Source: Arthrobacter sp. MMS18-M83 (GTDB lineage Bacteria > Actinomycetota > Actinomycetes > Actinomycetales > Micrococcaceae). Taken from it: a stretch of DNA of 64,000 bases. The notes below the pieces were generated by a model that ran no database searches, was not told where the DNA came from, and saw only the letters and a list, made by a program, of their open reading frames with translations. Where the stretch lies: contig NZ_CP113343.1 of assembly GCF_026683955.1 (NCBI RefSeq), forward strand, positions 1 to 64,000, in the 5' to 3' direction. Position numbers and translations under genes: made by a program. Shown here piece after piece: positions 1-8,831 of this stretch (within the stretch, counting starts at the first letter, position 1; the number at the start of each line of letters is the position of its first letter).

Positions 1-823
1 CGGCGAGGAGCCGGTGCCGTTCTTCGCGGCGTTGGGCCTGGGCTTCTGGGTCGGCCACGGGCGCGGCGAAGAAGAGCCGCTGGGTGTAGGGGTGCCGGGG
101 TGCGCTGGTGACCTGGTCGCCGTCGCCGAATTCGACGATGTCTCCCCGGTACATGACGGCCACCCGGTGGCTGATGTGGCGGACGACTTCGAGGTCGTGT
201 GAAACAAACAGGTACGCGACGTGCGTTTGTTCCTGGATGTCCTTGAAGAGTTCCAGGACGCGTGCCTGCGTGGACAGGTCCAGTGCGGAGACAGGTTCGT
301 CGCAGACGATGAGTTGTGGTTTCAGGGCAAGGGCGCGGGCGATCGCGATGCGTTGTCTCTGGCCTCCGGAGAATTCTCGCGGCAGCCGGTTCCCCGAGTC
401 CGCAGGGAGCCTGACCATCTCGAACAGCGCCTGGATGCGCTTGGATGCTTCAGCCCGCGGTACTTTCCGGACCGTGAGCGGTTCGGCAAGGATCTGCTCG
501 ACGGTCCGGGACGGGTTCAATGAGGTGTAGGGGTCCTGGAAGACGACCTGGATGTCGCTGGCCAGTTCCCGGCGCTCGGAGCGGCCGGCGTGGGCGATGT
601 CCTGTCCGCGGAACAGCACCTTGCCTTCGGTCACGGGTGCCAGGCCCAGGACGGCGCGACCCAGGGTGGTCTTTCCCGAGCCGGACTCCCCTACCAGGCC
701 GACGCATTCTCCGGCGCGCACGTCGAGTGAGACGTTGCTGAGGGCCCTGAAGGGCTTGGACCGGAAACTCTTGGAAGGGTATTCGACCGTGATGTTCTGG
801 ATGTCCAACAGTGGCTGGTTCAC
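1..823 (-). CDS. Dipeptide/oligopeptide ABC transporter ATP-binding protein (DppF-like), 3' end cut by window
   Basis: Cytoplasmic ATPase that powers import through the peptide-type permeases encoded just upstream. The visible 274 codons show Walker A (GESGSGKTT), a Q-loop (QVVFQDPYTSLNP), the ABC signature (FSGGQRQRIAIARAL), Walker B (LIVCDEP) and the H-loop (FVSHD). The tail (RHPYTQRLF) is typical of the oligopeptide/dipeptide family. The likely start is a GTG whose GTGA overlaps the stop of the permease-ATPase gene, so the two are probably translationally coupled. The C-terminus lies left of the window. Substrate is not readable from the ATPase; the divergent sulfatase suggests it may not be a plain peptide. 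Confidence 0.93.
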   Translation of the reverse strand, partial: MNQPLLDIQNITVEYPSKSFRSKPFRALSNVSLDVRAGECVGLVGESGSGKTTLGRAVLGLAPVTEGKVLFRGQDIAHAGRSERRELASDIQVVFQDPYTSLNPSRTVEQILAEPLTVRKVPRAEASKRIQALFEMVRLPADSGNRLPREFSGGQRQRIAIARALALKPQLIVCDEPVSALDLSTQARVLELFKDIQEQTHVAYLFVSHDLEVVRHISHRVAVMYRGDIVEFGDGDQVTSAPRHPYTQRLFFAAPVADPEAQAQRREERHRLLA

Positions 824-2655
824 CGCAAGGCTCCCTTCCGGGACGGGCTGGCACTGGGTCCGGCGTCGAAGGTGGCGAGTGGTCCGCGGGGGCTGGTCTC
901 GCCAAGGATGGCTCCGAGGAGTTCGCGGGTGTAGGGGTGGCGCGGGTCGGTGAAAATGGACCGGGTGGGGCCGGTCTCCACGATCCTGCCCAGCCGCATC
1001 ACCGAGACGCGGTCGCAGAGGTCTGCAACGACGCCGAAGTTGTGGGTGACGAGGATGACGGCCATGCGGAATTCCGATTGCAGGTCGCGCAGCAGGTCCA
1101 GCACTTCGGCCTGGACGGTGACGTCGAGTGCCGTGGTGGGCTCGTCCGCGATGAGCAGATCGGGGTTGCAGGAGATTGCCCCGGCGATGAGGACGCGTTG
1201 GGCCATTCCGCCGGAGACCTGGTGAGGGTATGCGGCGAACGTCCGCTCGGGGTTGGGGATTCCCACCCGGGCCAGGAGCGCCAAGGCGCGATCTGTTGCT
1301 TCCTTCTTGGAAATCCGGAGGCAGATCCGCATCGGCTCGACCAATTGGCTGCCGATCGTGAAAGAGGGGTCCAGGTTGGACATCGGCTCCTGTGGGATGT
1401 AGGCGATGCGGGAGCCCCGGATCTTCTCCATGTCTTTCTCGTTCAAGGCGGCCAGGTCGTCCCCGTGGAAGAAGATGGAGCCTCCCGTGATCCTGCCGCC
1501 TTCGGGCAGCAGCCGCAGGGCCGACCATGCCGTCTGGGTCTTGCCCGAACCGGATTCGCCCACGAGACCGTGGACCTCGCCGCGGGCAACCGTGAGGGAG
1601 ACGTCGTGGACCACGCGCTTTGTGCCGCCGTCGCCCGTCTCATACCCGACCGAAAGGTTCTCGATCCGCAGGACCGCCTCGCCGGCCGGACCGCCGTCGT
1701 CGTGCCGCATGACTTCTTCGCCCGCCACGGCGGGTGGTTCAGCATGCTGCTTGCGGCGGCGCTTGCGCGGCGCGTTGGAGCGTTCGAGCTCGTCGCGCAG
1801 GCTGTTGGCCAGGAGGGTCAACGAGATCAGGGTGAGGCCGATCGCGAGGGCTGGCCAGATGATCAGCAACGGGGCCGTGTAAAGGTTGGTGAACCCGTCG
1901 CTGAGCATTTGTCCCCAGGTGGGGACGTTGATGTCGCCCAGGCCCAGGAACTCAAGTCCGGACTGAACAGCAAGGGCGACGCCGCCGACGATCGCGGACT
2001 GGACCACGATGGGTGCGCGGACCACGGTCAGGATGTGGATGCCGATGATCCGCCGGTCGCTGAGGCCGGAGACCCGGGCGGCATCCACATACAGCTCGTT
2101 CCGGACCGCGGAAACCGAGGCGTAAACGAGCCGGAAGAAGGCCGGGGACAGCATGACGCCGAAGATCAGCATCGAGGCCCAGAGGGAAGGGCCGACGACG
2201 GCGCGCGCGGCCAGGAGGACGATGATCGCAGGCAATGCCATCAGCATCGAGATGACCCAGGTCGAGACGGTGTCGATCCACTTGCCGTAGTACCCGGCCA
2301 GCAGGCCGCCGGTCACGCCGATCAACATGGAGGTGACCAGCGCGACAAGCGCGCCGGCGAGGCTGAACTGCGCACCGAAGAGGAGCCTTGAGAGCACGTC
2401 GCGGCCTGCACCGTCCGTCCCGAGAAGGTGCCCGCCGTCCGGGGACGACAGGACCGCGGAGATGTCGGCGGTGTTGGGGTTGTGTGGCGCCAAAAGCGGG
2501 GCCGCAACAGCGCTGACGATGACCACGGCAAGGAAGAATATTGAACCCAGCGCCAGCGGGTTGCGCAGCACGCGGCGCAAGAGGGAGGTCTGGGCCGCGG
2601 CCTCCGGCAAAGCGATGGCGAGCTGGGGATCCGGGGCGTGGACGGGTGTACTCAT
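820..2655 (-). CDS. Fused ABC permease/ATP-binding protein, dipeptide type (DppC-DppD fusion)
   Basis: A 611-residue protein joining two subunits that are separate in Escherichia coli. Residues about 1-300 are a DppC-type permease: an N-terminal membrane helix, the OppC-like LGTDGAGRDVLSRL segment and several further helices. A basic, hydrophilic linker follows (about 300-325). Residues about 330-600 are a DppD-type ATPase with Walker A GESGSGKTQ, signature VSGGMAQRV, Walker B LLIADEP and H-loop VTHNF. Such fusions are known in Actinobacteria. The gene overlaps its DppB neighbour by ATGA and the next ATPase by GTGA, so the four-gene set reads as one operon. A complete importer would contain DppB, this fusion, the second ATPase and the binding protein. 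Confidence 0.93.
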   Translation of the reverse strand: MSTPVHAPDPQLAIALPEAAAQTSLLRRVLRNPLALGSIFFLAVVIVSAVAAPLLAPHNPNTADISAVLSSPDGGHLLGTDGAGRDVLSRLLFGAQFSLAGALVALVTSMLIGVTGGLLAGYYGKWIDTVSTWVISMLMALPAIIVLLAARAVVGPSLWASMLIFGVMLSPAFFRLVYASVSAVRNELYVDAARVSGLSDRRIIGIHILTVVRAPIVVQSAIVGGVALAVQSGLEFLGLGDINVPTWGQMLSDGFTNLYTAPLLIIWPALAIGLTLISLTLLANSLRDELERSNAPRKRRRKQHAEPPAVAGEEVMRHDDGGPAGEAVLRIENLSVGYETGDGGTKRVVHDVSLTVARGEVHGLVGESGSGKTQTAWSALRLLPEGGRITGGSIFFHGDDLAALNEKDMEKIRGSRIAYIPQEPMSNLDPSFTIGSQLVEPMRICLRISKKEATDRALALLARVGIPNPERTFAAYPHQVSGGMAQRVLIAGAISCNPDLLIADEPTTALDVTVQAEVLDLLRDLQSEFRMAVILVTHNFGVVADLCDRVSVMRLGRIVETGPTRSIFTDPRHPYTRELLGAILGETSPRGPLATFDAGPSASPSRKGALR

Positions 2656-3593
2656 GACAGACGCACTTTCGGGTTGAGCCAGCCCTGGGCCAGGTCTACA
2701 AGGAGGTTGAAAATGATGACGAGGATGCCGGTAGCGACCAGCAACCCCATGACGAGCGGAATGTCCCCCTGCGTCGTGGCTTGCACGGCCACTTGGCCGA
2801 GTCCGGGGATGGCAAAGACCTGCTCGACGATCACCGCCCCGCCAAGAAGACCCACGAAATAGACCGCCAGGACCGCAAGGGCAGGCCCGGCGGCATTACG
2901 CAGGACATGCTTGAGGACAACACGGCGGGCAGGGATTCCGCGACTGCGCAGGGTCCGCACGTAGTCGTTGCGCAGGGCATCGATCACGGAACCGCGAACC
3001 TGCTGGGTGACGCTCGCGATCCCGCCCAGGGCAAGGGCGATCACCGGGAGTGTGACGGTCTTCGCCCACCCCGTGGGGGAATCCAGGAACGGCACGTACC
3101 CGGTAGGGTCGAACCAACCCAGCGTCAGGGCAAACACGAGCACCAGCCCCACCGCGAAAAGGAAACCTGGAATCGCGTGGCCCACGATCGCCAAAAGCTG
3201 GGCAATCCGGTCAACCCATCCGCGTCTGGTGGCGGCGAGCACGCCCAAGACCACCGAGATGACCGCGATGAGGATGATGGCTCCCGTGACCAGCGACAGC
3301 GTCACGGACAGCCGCGAGCCGATCGCATCCAGGACCGGCTGACCGCTGAACCACGACGCGCCGAGGTCACCGCGGACGGCGTGGGAGATCCAGTCGCCGT
3401 ACTGGACCAGAACGGGACGGTCCAAGCCTAGTTGCTGGGCTTTGAGGGCCACGGTTTGCTGGTCGGCGTTCTCGCCGAGGATCTTCCTGGCGATGTCACC
3501 GCCGCCAAAGTAGAGCAGTGTGAAACCAAACGTTGTGATGGCGGCCAGCAGCGCGACGCCCGTCAGCAGCCTTCGCCCGATAAAGGTAAGCAT
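2652..3593 (-). CDS. ABC transporter permease, dipeptide type (DppB-like)
   Basis: Inner-membrane subunit of the peptide-type importer, 313 residues, the usual length for DppB/OppB. It opens with the family's N-terminal helix (FIGRRLLTGVALLAAI) and has about six membrane segments. The EAA-like coupling loop is seen around DYVRTLRSRGIPARRVV, where the ATPases dock. It overlaps the start of the DppCD fusion by four bases. It follows the binding-protein gene with a hairpin between them, so it is probably expressed less than the binding protein. Confidence 0.93.
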   Translation of the reverse strand: MLTFIGRRLLTGVALLAAITTFGFTLLYFGGGDIARKILGENADQQTVALKAQQLGLDRPVLVQYGDWISHAVRGDLGASWFSGQPVLDAIGSRLSVTLSLVTGAIILIAVISVVLGVLAATRRGWVDRIAQLLAIVGHAIPGFLFAVGLVLVFALTLGWFDPTGYVPFLDSPTGWAKTVTLPVIALALGGIASVTQQVRGSVIDALRNDYVRTLRSRGIPARRVVLKHVLRNAAGPALAVLAVYFVGLLGGAVIVEQVFAIPGLGQVAVQATTQGDIPLVMGLLVATGILVIIFNLLVDLAQGWLNPKVRLS

Positions 3594-3623
3594 TTTCGTG
3601 ATCTCTCGATTCGTCGGATGGCT

Positions 3624-3655
3624 GGGCGGGGAGCCTCGTCAACGGGTCCCCGCCC
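3624..3655 (-). terminator. Hairpin between binding-protein and permease genes (attenuator or partial terminator)
   Basis: A perfect 9-bp inverted repeat, GGGCGGGGA and TCCCCGCCC, separated by 14 bases, lies in the 67-base gap between the binding-protein stop and the DppB start. There is no clear T-tract on the minus strand. It is more likely a partial attenuator or an mRNA-stabilising stem that keeps binding-protein mRNA abundant than a full stop. Confidence 0.5.
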
Positions 3656-3660
3656 GGGCC

Positions 3661-5187
3661 TCAGGCCTTGGGCGTGATGTTCCAGAGGTTGGGCCAGACA
3701 TTGCCCTGGTTGAGTTCGACGCTCGTGCCGGCATTGGTGACGAAATAGTTCGTCGGCGCATACCAGGGAGCGAACCATGCCTGGTCAACAACGTATTCGT
3801 TCAACTTCTTGAGTGCCGCGGCACTGTCGGCTTCGCTCCCCGTGCGGATCGTGGCAAGGAGTGCGTCTACGTTGGGGTCCTGATACTTGAAAGTGTTCCA
3901 GGTGGCGTTGGGCGCGATCATGTTACTGATCAGCTGCCAGTCGTTCGCGTCGCGTTGCAGGGTGAAATAGGAGAGTCCGTATTTCTGTGCCTGGAGATCC
4001 GCGATGGTATTGGTACCCGTGTCAACGTACTTGACCTTGATTCCGACGTCGCCCAGTTGCTGCTGCAGGAGGGGCCAGAGGGACTTCGGGAATAACGCCG
4101 CTGTCGGCACCGTCAGCTCAAGGCCGCTGGCGTAGCCCGCGTCGGCCAGGAGCTTGCGGGCCTTGTCCGGGTCAAACTTGTAGGTCGAGTTCAGTGTTCC
4201 CTCATAGGCGGGAGATTCCGGGCGAAAGACCTGCCCGGTGGCCTCACCGCGTCCCAGCCCGACAACCTTCAGCAATGCGGCCGCGTCCACTGCGTAGTTG
4301 ATCGCCTGCCTGACCTTCACATTGCCCAGCGCAGGGTTGGACTTGCCAGCACGGTCGAAGAGAAGGAGCCCGGCGAAGTTCAGGTTCTGTCCGTTGGATT
4401 TGAAGCCGGCTGCTTCAACCTGCGGAAGGATGCTGTTGTCCGCGACGGCGGCGGCGTCCAGTTGCTTGCCCCGCAAGGCATTGAGCTCGGACGTGGCGTC
4501 GGTATAGACGTTGACGGTGAGGGTGTCGTACTTGACCGAGTTCGCATCCCAGTACTTGGGGTTCTTCTCAAACTTGTAGGAAGTGCCGACCACAGTCTGG
4601 CTGGTGTTCAGGGTGTAGGGGCCGGATCCGACCGGATTGGTCTGCGCATCCGCCTTGCCGAACGCGGCGGGGCTTTCCTGCAGGCCGGCAGCTTGGGCGA
4701 GGTAGATGAGGAACGCCGGGTTCGCCTGCTTGAGCGTGATCTCCAGGGTGGTCTTGTCTTTGGCCTTGGCATCGGCCAGGTCTGCGACCTTTGACTTCTG
4801 CGGGGAGGTGCCGTCCCGGAAACGGAGGAGGTTCTGCGCGGCGACTTCTGCGGTGAAGGGCGTGCCGTCCGAAAAGACGACGCCGTCCCGGAGGGTCAGG
4901 GTCAATACTGTCTTGTTCGTGTTGTATTCCCATTTGGTCGCGAGGGATGGTTGGACATCCTTGCCGTTGGGCGCGGGTTTCAGCAGCCCGTCATAGACCG
5001 CCTGGGCGTAGACGGATTGGTTTCCCCAGTTCATGTTCCTGGCCTCGAAGGTGGCCGGCGCGAGGATGTTTCCCAGGGTGATGTTCTTGGAGGTTTGGGA
5101 AGTGCTGCTGCCGCTTCCGCTGGCGCAGCCTGTCAGCGCGAGGCCTGCAGTGAGTGTCACTGCCAAACCTGCTTTGGTGAAACGCAT
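3661..5187 (-). CDS. ABC transporter substrate-binding lipoprotein, family 5 (peptide/nickel type)
   Basis: Extracytoplasmic receptor of the importer, 508 residues. The N-terminus is a lipoprotein signal peptide with a lipobox (LALTGC), so the mature protein should be lipid-anchored at Cys22. The body has the family-5 layout, including LRDGVVFSDGTPFTAE near the start and a long C-terminal lobe ending in NLWNITPKA. An AAAGGA-type ribosome site lies about 9 bases before the ATG. It is the promoter-proximal gene of the operon and diverges from the sulfatase operon. Family-5 proteins also bind opines, nickel chelates and sugars, so the ligand could be the compound that the sulfatase acts on. Confidence 0.92.
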   Translation of the reverse strand: MRFTKAGLAVTLTAGLALTGCASGSGSSTSQTSKNITLGNILAPATFEARNMNWGNQSVYAQAVYDGLLKPAPNGKDVQPSLATKWEYNTNKTVLTLTLRDGVVFSDGTPFTAEVAAQNLLRFRDGTSPQKSKVADLADAKAKDKTTLEITLKQANPAFLIYLAQAAGLQESPAAFGKADAQTNPVGSGPYTLNTSQTVVGTSYKFEKNPKYWDANSVKYDTLTVNVYTDATSELNALRGKQLDAAAVADNSILPQVEAAGFKSNGQNLNFAGLLLFDRAGKSNPALGNVKVRQAINYAVDAAALLKVVGLGRGEATGQVFRPESPAYEGTLNSTYKFDPDKARKLLADAGYASGLELTVPTAALFPKSLWPLLQQQLGDVGIKVKYVDTGTNTIADLQAQKYGLSYFTLQRDANDWQLISNMIAPNATWNTFKYQDPNVDALLATIRTGSEADSAAALKKLNEYVVDQAWFAPWYAPTNYFVTNAGTSVELNQGNVWPNLWNITPKA

Positions 5188-5493
5188 CTTTACGTCCTTT
5201 CAGCTGGGGAGGCACCCGAAGCGTCGGCGCTCGGTGCCTTCTGCTCCACGATGAACAGTTAGCTACAGAATGGCAGGTTGTGATCCAACACACAAGGTCT
5301 TTTCTATAAGACTTTGCACATAGATGCTTCTGCTGACTTGCACTTGTTTCCAGCAAGACTCTGTTGCCAACTGTTCCATTAGTGCTATAACGGTGGTGAG
5401 ACCTTACCGGATGTGGACTGAACGCTGCAGAAGTGGCCCGCTCCGATCCGGACCTCCAGAACAAGACCGCCAGCACAAGACAGGACAAGATCG
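5188..5493. promoter_or_regulatory. Divergent promoter region between importer and sulfatase operons, with a 22-bp dyad
   Basis: This 306-base spacer is clearly more AT-rich than its flanks between about 5260 and 5390, as expected for back-to-back promoters. An inverted repeat, AAGGTCTT at 5294-5301 and AAGACTTT at 5308-5315 (7 of 8 pairs, 6-base spacer), is the best operator candidate. The PadR protein of the right-hand operon is the natural suspect to bind here. No protein-coding gene is visible. Binding is inferred, not shown. Confidence 0.5.
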
Positions 5494-7056
5494 ATGAAGA
5501 TCATTTACGTGGACGTTGACTCCCTCCGTCCCGACCACACCGGGCCCTACGGCTACGACCGCAAGATCACACCGAACCTGGATGAAATGGCCCGGAACAG
5601 CGTCATGTTCGACCGGTACTACTGCTCGGACTCACCGTGCCTGCCCTCCCGCACCGCGCTGACGAGCGGGCAGCACGGCATCAGCAACGGTGTGATCGGC
5701 CACTTCGGTGACGATTCCCGGTTCCGCCTGGACGCAGGGCATGCTCCCCACCCGGGCCGCCCTTTGCTGGGGCAGGCACTCAACGCAGCGGGGTATACGT
5801 GCGCGGCGGTCTCATCCTTTGCCGAACGGCACCGGGCCTACTACTTCATGGGGAATTTCAGGGAGAACGTGCAGGTCACTCCGGACATGGGAGATGAACC
5901 GGCGGACATGATCACGGATGCCGCCGTCGACTGGATCGAGCGGCACCGCGACGTGGACAACTGGTACCTGCACGTGACGTATTGGGATCCTCACACGGAC
6001 TACTTGCAGGATGAATCCTGGACGGCCAAGGCTGCCGCTTCCGGTCCGGCCCCGGCGTGGCCGGACCAGGAAGCCATCGATGCACACGCCGAGGTGTATG
6101 GAGCGCGAAGCGCCCTGGATCTTCACTACTCAGGTGCTCCGCGCAAGTCACGCGTCCCGCACAACATGCCGGACGCCATCCGCACCCGGGCCGACTTCGA
6201 GCACCTCATCAACGGCTATGACGGGGCCATCCACTTCTGGGACTCCGAATTCGGCCGCCTGCGCCGCCGGATCGAAGAAATGGGCTTGGCCGATGACGTG
6301 GCCATCATCGTCTCCTCCGACCACGGCGAATCCTTTGGCGAGCTCGGCCTTTACGCCGAACACGGCCTCGCCTCCGAGCCGGTCCACCGGCTACCCATGA
6401 TCATTCACTGGCCGGGCATCACCGACCAGCCCGGGGTCGCCGCGAGCCGGAACGACGCCTTGCTCTACAACATCGACTACGCCCCGACCATCCTCGATCT
6501 GCTGGGCCTGGAGCAGCCCGAAAAGTGGCAAGGCCAGTCCTACGCCGCAGCCGTCCGGGGCGGAACACTCGAATCCCGACCCTACCTTGTGTGGGGCCAC
6601 GGAGCCCACACCTACCAACGGGCAGTCCGCACCCGCGACCACCTGTACATCCGCACTTACCACCCCGGCTGCTTCCGGGCCGAGTGGGAATCGCTGTTCA
6701 ACGTTACCGAGGACCCCTACCTCACCCACAACCTGATTGACATCGAACCGGACCTCGCCATGCAAATGCGGTCCCACCTGTTCGAGTGGCTGGCTTTCTA
6801 TGCAGGCACTCCGGGCGCCCTCCCGGACCCGATGCAGGGCGCGCTCCAGGCCGGGCCTACCCTCTACAACCAGCCAGACGACTACATGGAGCATCTGAGG
6901 AACACCGGCCGCGCCCACCTTGCCGAGGACCTCATGGAACGGCTGCACCCCAAGAACGGCGCCACCCACGTCTCATGGCATGCGCAAGTCCCCGTCTCGA
7001 CCGGCGACCGGGCCGCCATGCGCAAGCGGTTCGAAGCGATGATGGGCACGGAATGA
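5494..7056 (+). CDS. Type I sulfatase (formylglycine-dependent, Cys-type)
   Basis: Hydrolase of the alkaline-phosphatase fold that cleaves sulfate esters. The modification motif C-L-P-S-R is at residues 49-53, so Cys49 should be oxidised to formylglycine. Metal ligands are suggested by D7/D9 in the N-terminal strand and by the later SSDHGE segment. At 520 residues it has normal length, and no signal peptide is seen, so it should act in the cytoplasm on an imported ester. An AGGA ribosome site precedes the ATG. The stop overlaps the PadR start (ATGA), and the activating enzyme is two genes downstream. Some family members are phosphonate or phosphodiester hydrolases, so the substrate is open. 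Confidence 0.92.
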   Translation: MKIIYVDVDSLRPDHTGPYGYDRKITPNLDEMARNSVMFDRYYCSDSPCLPSRTALTSGQHGISNGVIGHFGDDSRFRLDAGHAPHPGRPLLGQALNAAGYTCAAVSSFAERHRAYYFMGNFRENVQVTPDMGDEPADMITDAAVDWIERHRDVDNWYLHVTYWDPHTDYLQDESWTAKAAASGPAPAWPDQEAIDAHAEVYGARSALDLHYSGAPRKSRVPHNMPDAIRTRADFEHLINGYDGAIHFWDSEFGRLRRRIEEMGLADDVAIIVSSDHGESFGELGLYAEHGLASEPVHRLPMIIHWPGITDQPGVAASRNDALLYNIDYAPTILDLLGLEQPEKWQGQSYAAAVRGGTLESRPYLVWGHGAHTYQRAVRTRDHLYIRTYHPGCFRAEWESLFNVTEDPYLTHNLIDIEPDLAMQMRSHLFEWLAFYAGTPGALPDPMQGALQAGPTLYNQPDDYMEHLRNTGRAHLAEDLMERLHPKNGATHVSWHAQVPVSTGDRAAMRKRFEAMMGTE

Positions 7057-7709
7057 CGGCCACACCGGATATCCTCCTCAAAGGCGCTTCTACCCAGCGC
7101 CCTGAGGAGGCGAAAGTGTCGTTGGGTCGGCTGGAGGTCATTCTGCTGGGCTTACTGTCCACTGGGGACCGCACAGGCTACGACGCTTGGAAGTGGCTCG
7201 AGGGCCACGGTCCTTTCGTGGGATACACCGCGAAGACCTCGCAGATCTACCGGCAGCTAGGCAAGCTGGTGGAATGGGAGTGGGCCACGCAGTTCCTGGA
7301 TCCGCGCAGCTCCGGTCCCGATGCAAAGCTTTACAGGATCACCGATGCCGGACGCTCCACCTTGCAGGAATGGATCGACTCACCCTACATACCGTCGCCC
7401 CGGCCGCTTGACCCGGACTTCCAGGTGCGGCTCCGCTTCGCCGGGAGCTCGGGACCGGAAAAAGCGCTCGAGCTGGTGCGGATCGAACTGGCCTACCGAA
7501 GGAAGCGGGAGGCCAGCATTGATAGGACCTTCGATGAGGTGCTGGTCAGTGCCGATGCCACCGCAGAGGAGCGACAATGGTCCATGGAGTGGTTCCTGAT
7601 GCAGAACGAACGCGGACACTACATGGTGTCCAACCTCATCGCCTGGCTCGAGGCTGCGGAACGCCGGCTCCAGATGCTCATCGGGAAGACGTCCGAAGGA
7701 CAGGAATGA
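7053..7709 (+). CDS. PadR-family transcriptional regulator
   Basis: A 218-residue DNA-binding protein. After a short leader it has the PadR winged-helix core (LGRLEVILLGLLSTGDRTGYDAWKWL, quoted in part as LLGLLSTGDRTGYD), with the recognition region around TSQIYRQLGKL and the wing with KLYRITDAGR. The helical C-terminal part (about 120-210) should mediate dimerisation, as in the PadR/Vir family. I chose the ATG that overlaps the sulfatase stop; the reading frame is open further upstream but lies inside the sulfatase. It overlaps the next gene by ATGA. It probably represses the sulfatase operon, and perhaps the divergent importer, until a ligand is bound. Confidence 0.88.
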   Translation: MTATPDILLKGASTQRPEEAKVSLGRLEVILLGLLSTGDRTGYDAWKWLEGHGPFVGYTAKTSQIYRQLGKLVEWEWATQFLDPRSSGPDAKLYRITDAGRSTLQEWIDSPYIPSPRPLDPDFQVRLRFAGSSGPEKALELVRIELAYRRKREASIDRTFDEVLVSADATAEERQWSMEWFLMQNERGHYMVSNLIAWLEAAERRLQMLIGKTSEGQE

Positions 7710-8734
7710 TCGAAAACAGCGGAACACATGGCGATGGGGCCGGGAGCTGCTGCGCCGCGCCGCGCGCGCCGGGCCTGGACAACGCAACAGGACCGGCCAA
7801 CGCGGCGGGACGGCTCAACGTCGAACGTTTCCTTCCGGTAGTCGCCGTCAACGGCGGTGCCCCTCTGGCAGCCTCGCGTGCCCTGCATGAGGACGTGCAG
7901 ATTCCCGGCGGTATGTTCGCCATGGGCGATCCATTCGGCGAGGGATACCCCGCCGACGGCGAGACACCGGTACACGACGTGCACCTCTCTCCCTTCCGGA
8001 TCGATGCAACGGCCGTCACCAACCGGATGTTCGCTGCGTTTGTCGAGGACAGCGGCTACCGCACCGAGGCCGAGCAGTACGGAACGTCGGCTGTGTTCCA
8101 CCTGCTCGTGCAGGCACCCGCAGGCGAGATCCTCGGGGCCGCGGCCGGAGCCCCGTGGTGGCTGAACGTCCGCGGCGCCGACTGGGCCCACCCCGCGGGA
8201 CCGGATTCACACTGGAGCACGACGCCGGAACTCCCGGTGGTGCACGTCTCCCACCACGACGCCCTCGCCTACTGCGCCTGGGCCGGGCGCCGCCTGCCCA
8301 CCGAAGCGGAATGGGAATACGCCGCCCGCGGCGGGCTCGCCGGGAAACGCTATGCCTGGGGCGATGAACTCACCCCAGATGGGGAACACCGCTGCAACAT
8401 CTGGCAAGGCACCTTCCCCACCCTGAACACCGAAGAAGACGGCCACCTAGGCAGCGCCACCGTGAAATCGTTCCCGCCCAACGGATACGGACTCTACGAA
8501 GTAGCCGGGAACGTGTGGGAATGGTGCGCGGACTGGTTCCTGCCCAAGTACTACCGCAACTCCCCTGCCCACAACCCCCAAGGCCCCACCATCGGCGCCG
8601 GCCGCGTCATGCGCGGCGGCTCCTTCCTCTGCCACGACTCCTACTGCAACCGCTACCGCGTCGCAGCACGTACATCCAACACCCCCGAATCCTCGTCCGG
8701 CAACTGCGGATTCCGCACGGTGGCGGCAAGCTAA
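7706..8734 (+). CDS. Formylglycine-generating enzyme (sulfatase-modifying factor, SUMF1-like)
   Basis: Oxidises the active-site cysteine of type I sulfatases to formylglycine using oxygen and copper. The 342-residue protein has the FGE-sulfatase fold: an opening GGMFAMGDPFGEGYPADGE block, WEYAARGG, VAGNVWEWCADW and a final GGSFLCHDSYCNRYR block. The two cysteines at about residues 309 and 314 match the catalytic pair of true FGE; this separates it from EgtB-type relatives that share the fold. The start overlaps the PadR stop (ATGA). Its place in one operon with a CLPSR sulfatase is strong support for a dedicated pair. The first 50 residues are low-complexity and the true start could be slightly downstream. 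Confidence 0.94.
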   Translation: MIENSGTHGDGAGSCCAAPRAPGLDNATGPANAAGRLNVERFLPVVAVNGGAPLAASRALHEDVQIPGGMFAMGDPFGEGYPADGETPVHDVHLSPFRIDATAVTNRMFAAFVEDSGYRTEAEQYGTSAVFHLLVQAPAGEILGAAAGAPWWLNVRGADWAHPAGPDSHWSTTPELPVVHVSHHDALAYCAWAGRRLPTEAEWEYAARGGLAGKRYAWGDELTPDGEHRCNIWQGTFPTLNTEEDGHLGSATVKSFPPNGYGLYEVAGNVWEWCADWFLPKYYRNSPAHNPQGPTIGAGRVMRGGSFLCHDSYCNRYRVAARTSNTPESSSGNCGFRTVAAS

Positions 8735-8831
8735 GCGAACGCGAGCACATGAAGCGTGGCTTGCACGGTATTGCGCGCGGAATGGGCGCGTGGTTTCTCG
8801 GACAATCCGCAAGCAGCTGCATCACGCAGGG

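Noticed and set aside
811..2391. A 526-codon plus-strand open frame opposite the DppC-DppD fusion
   Set aside because: High-GC shadow frame with Asp/Gly/Arg-rich sequence and no motif; the minus strand encodes a recognisable transporter.
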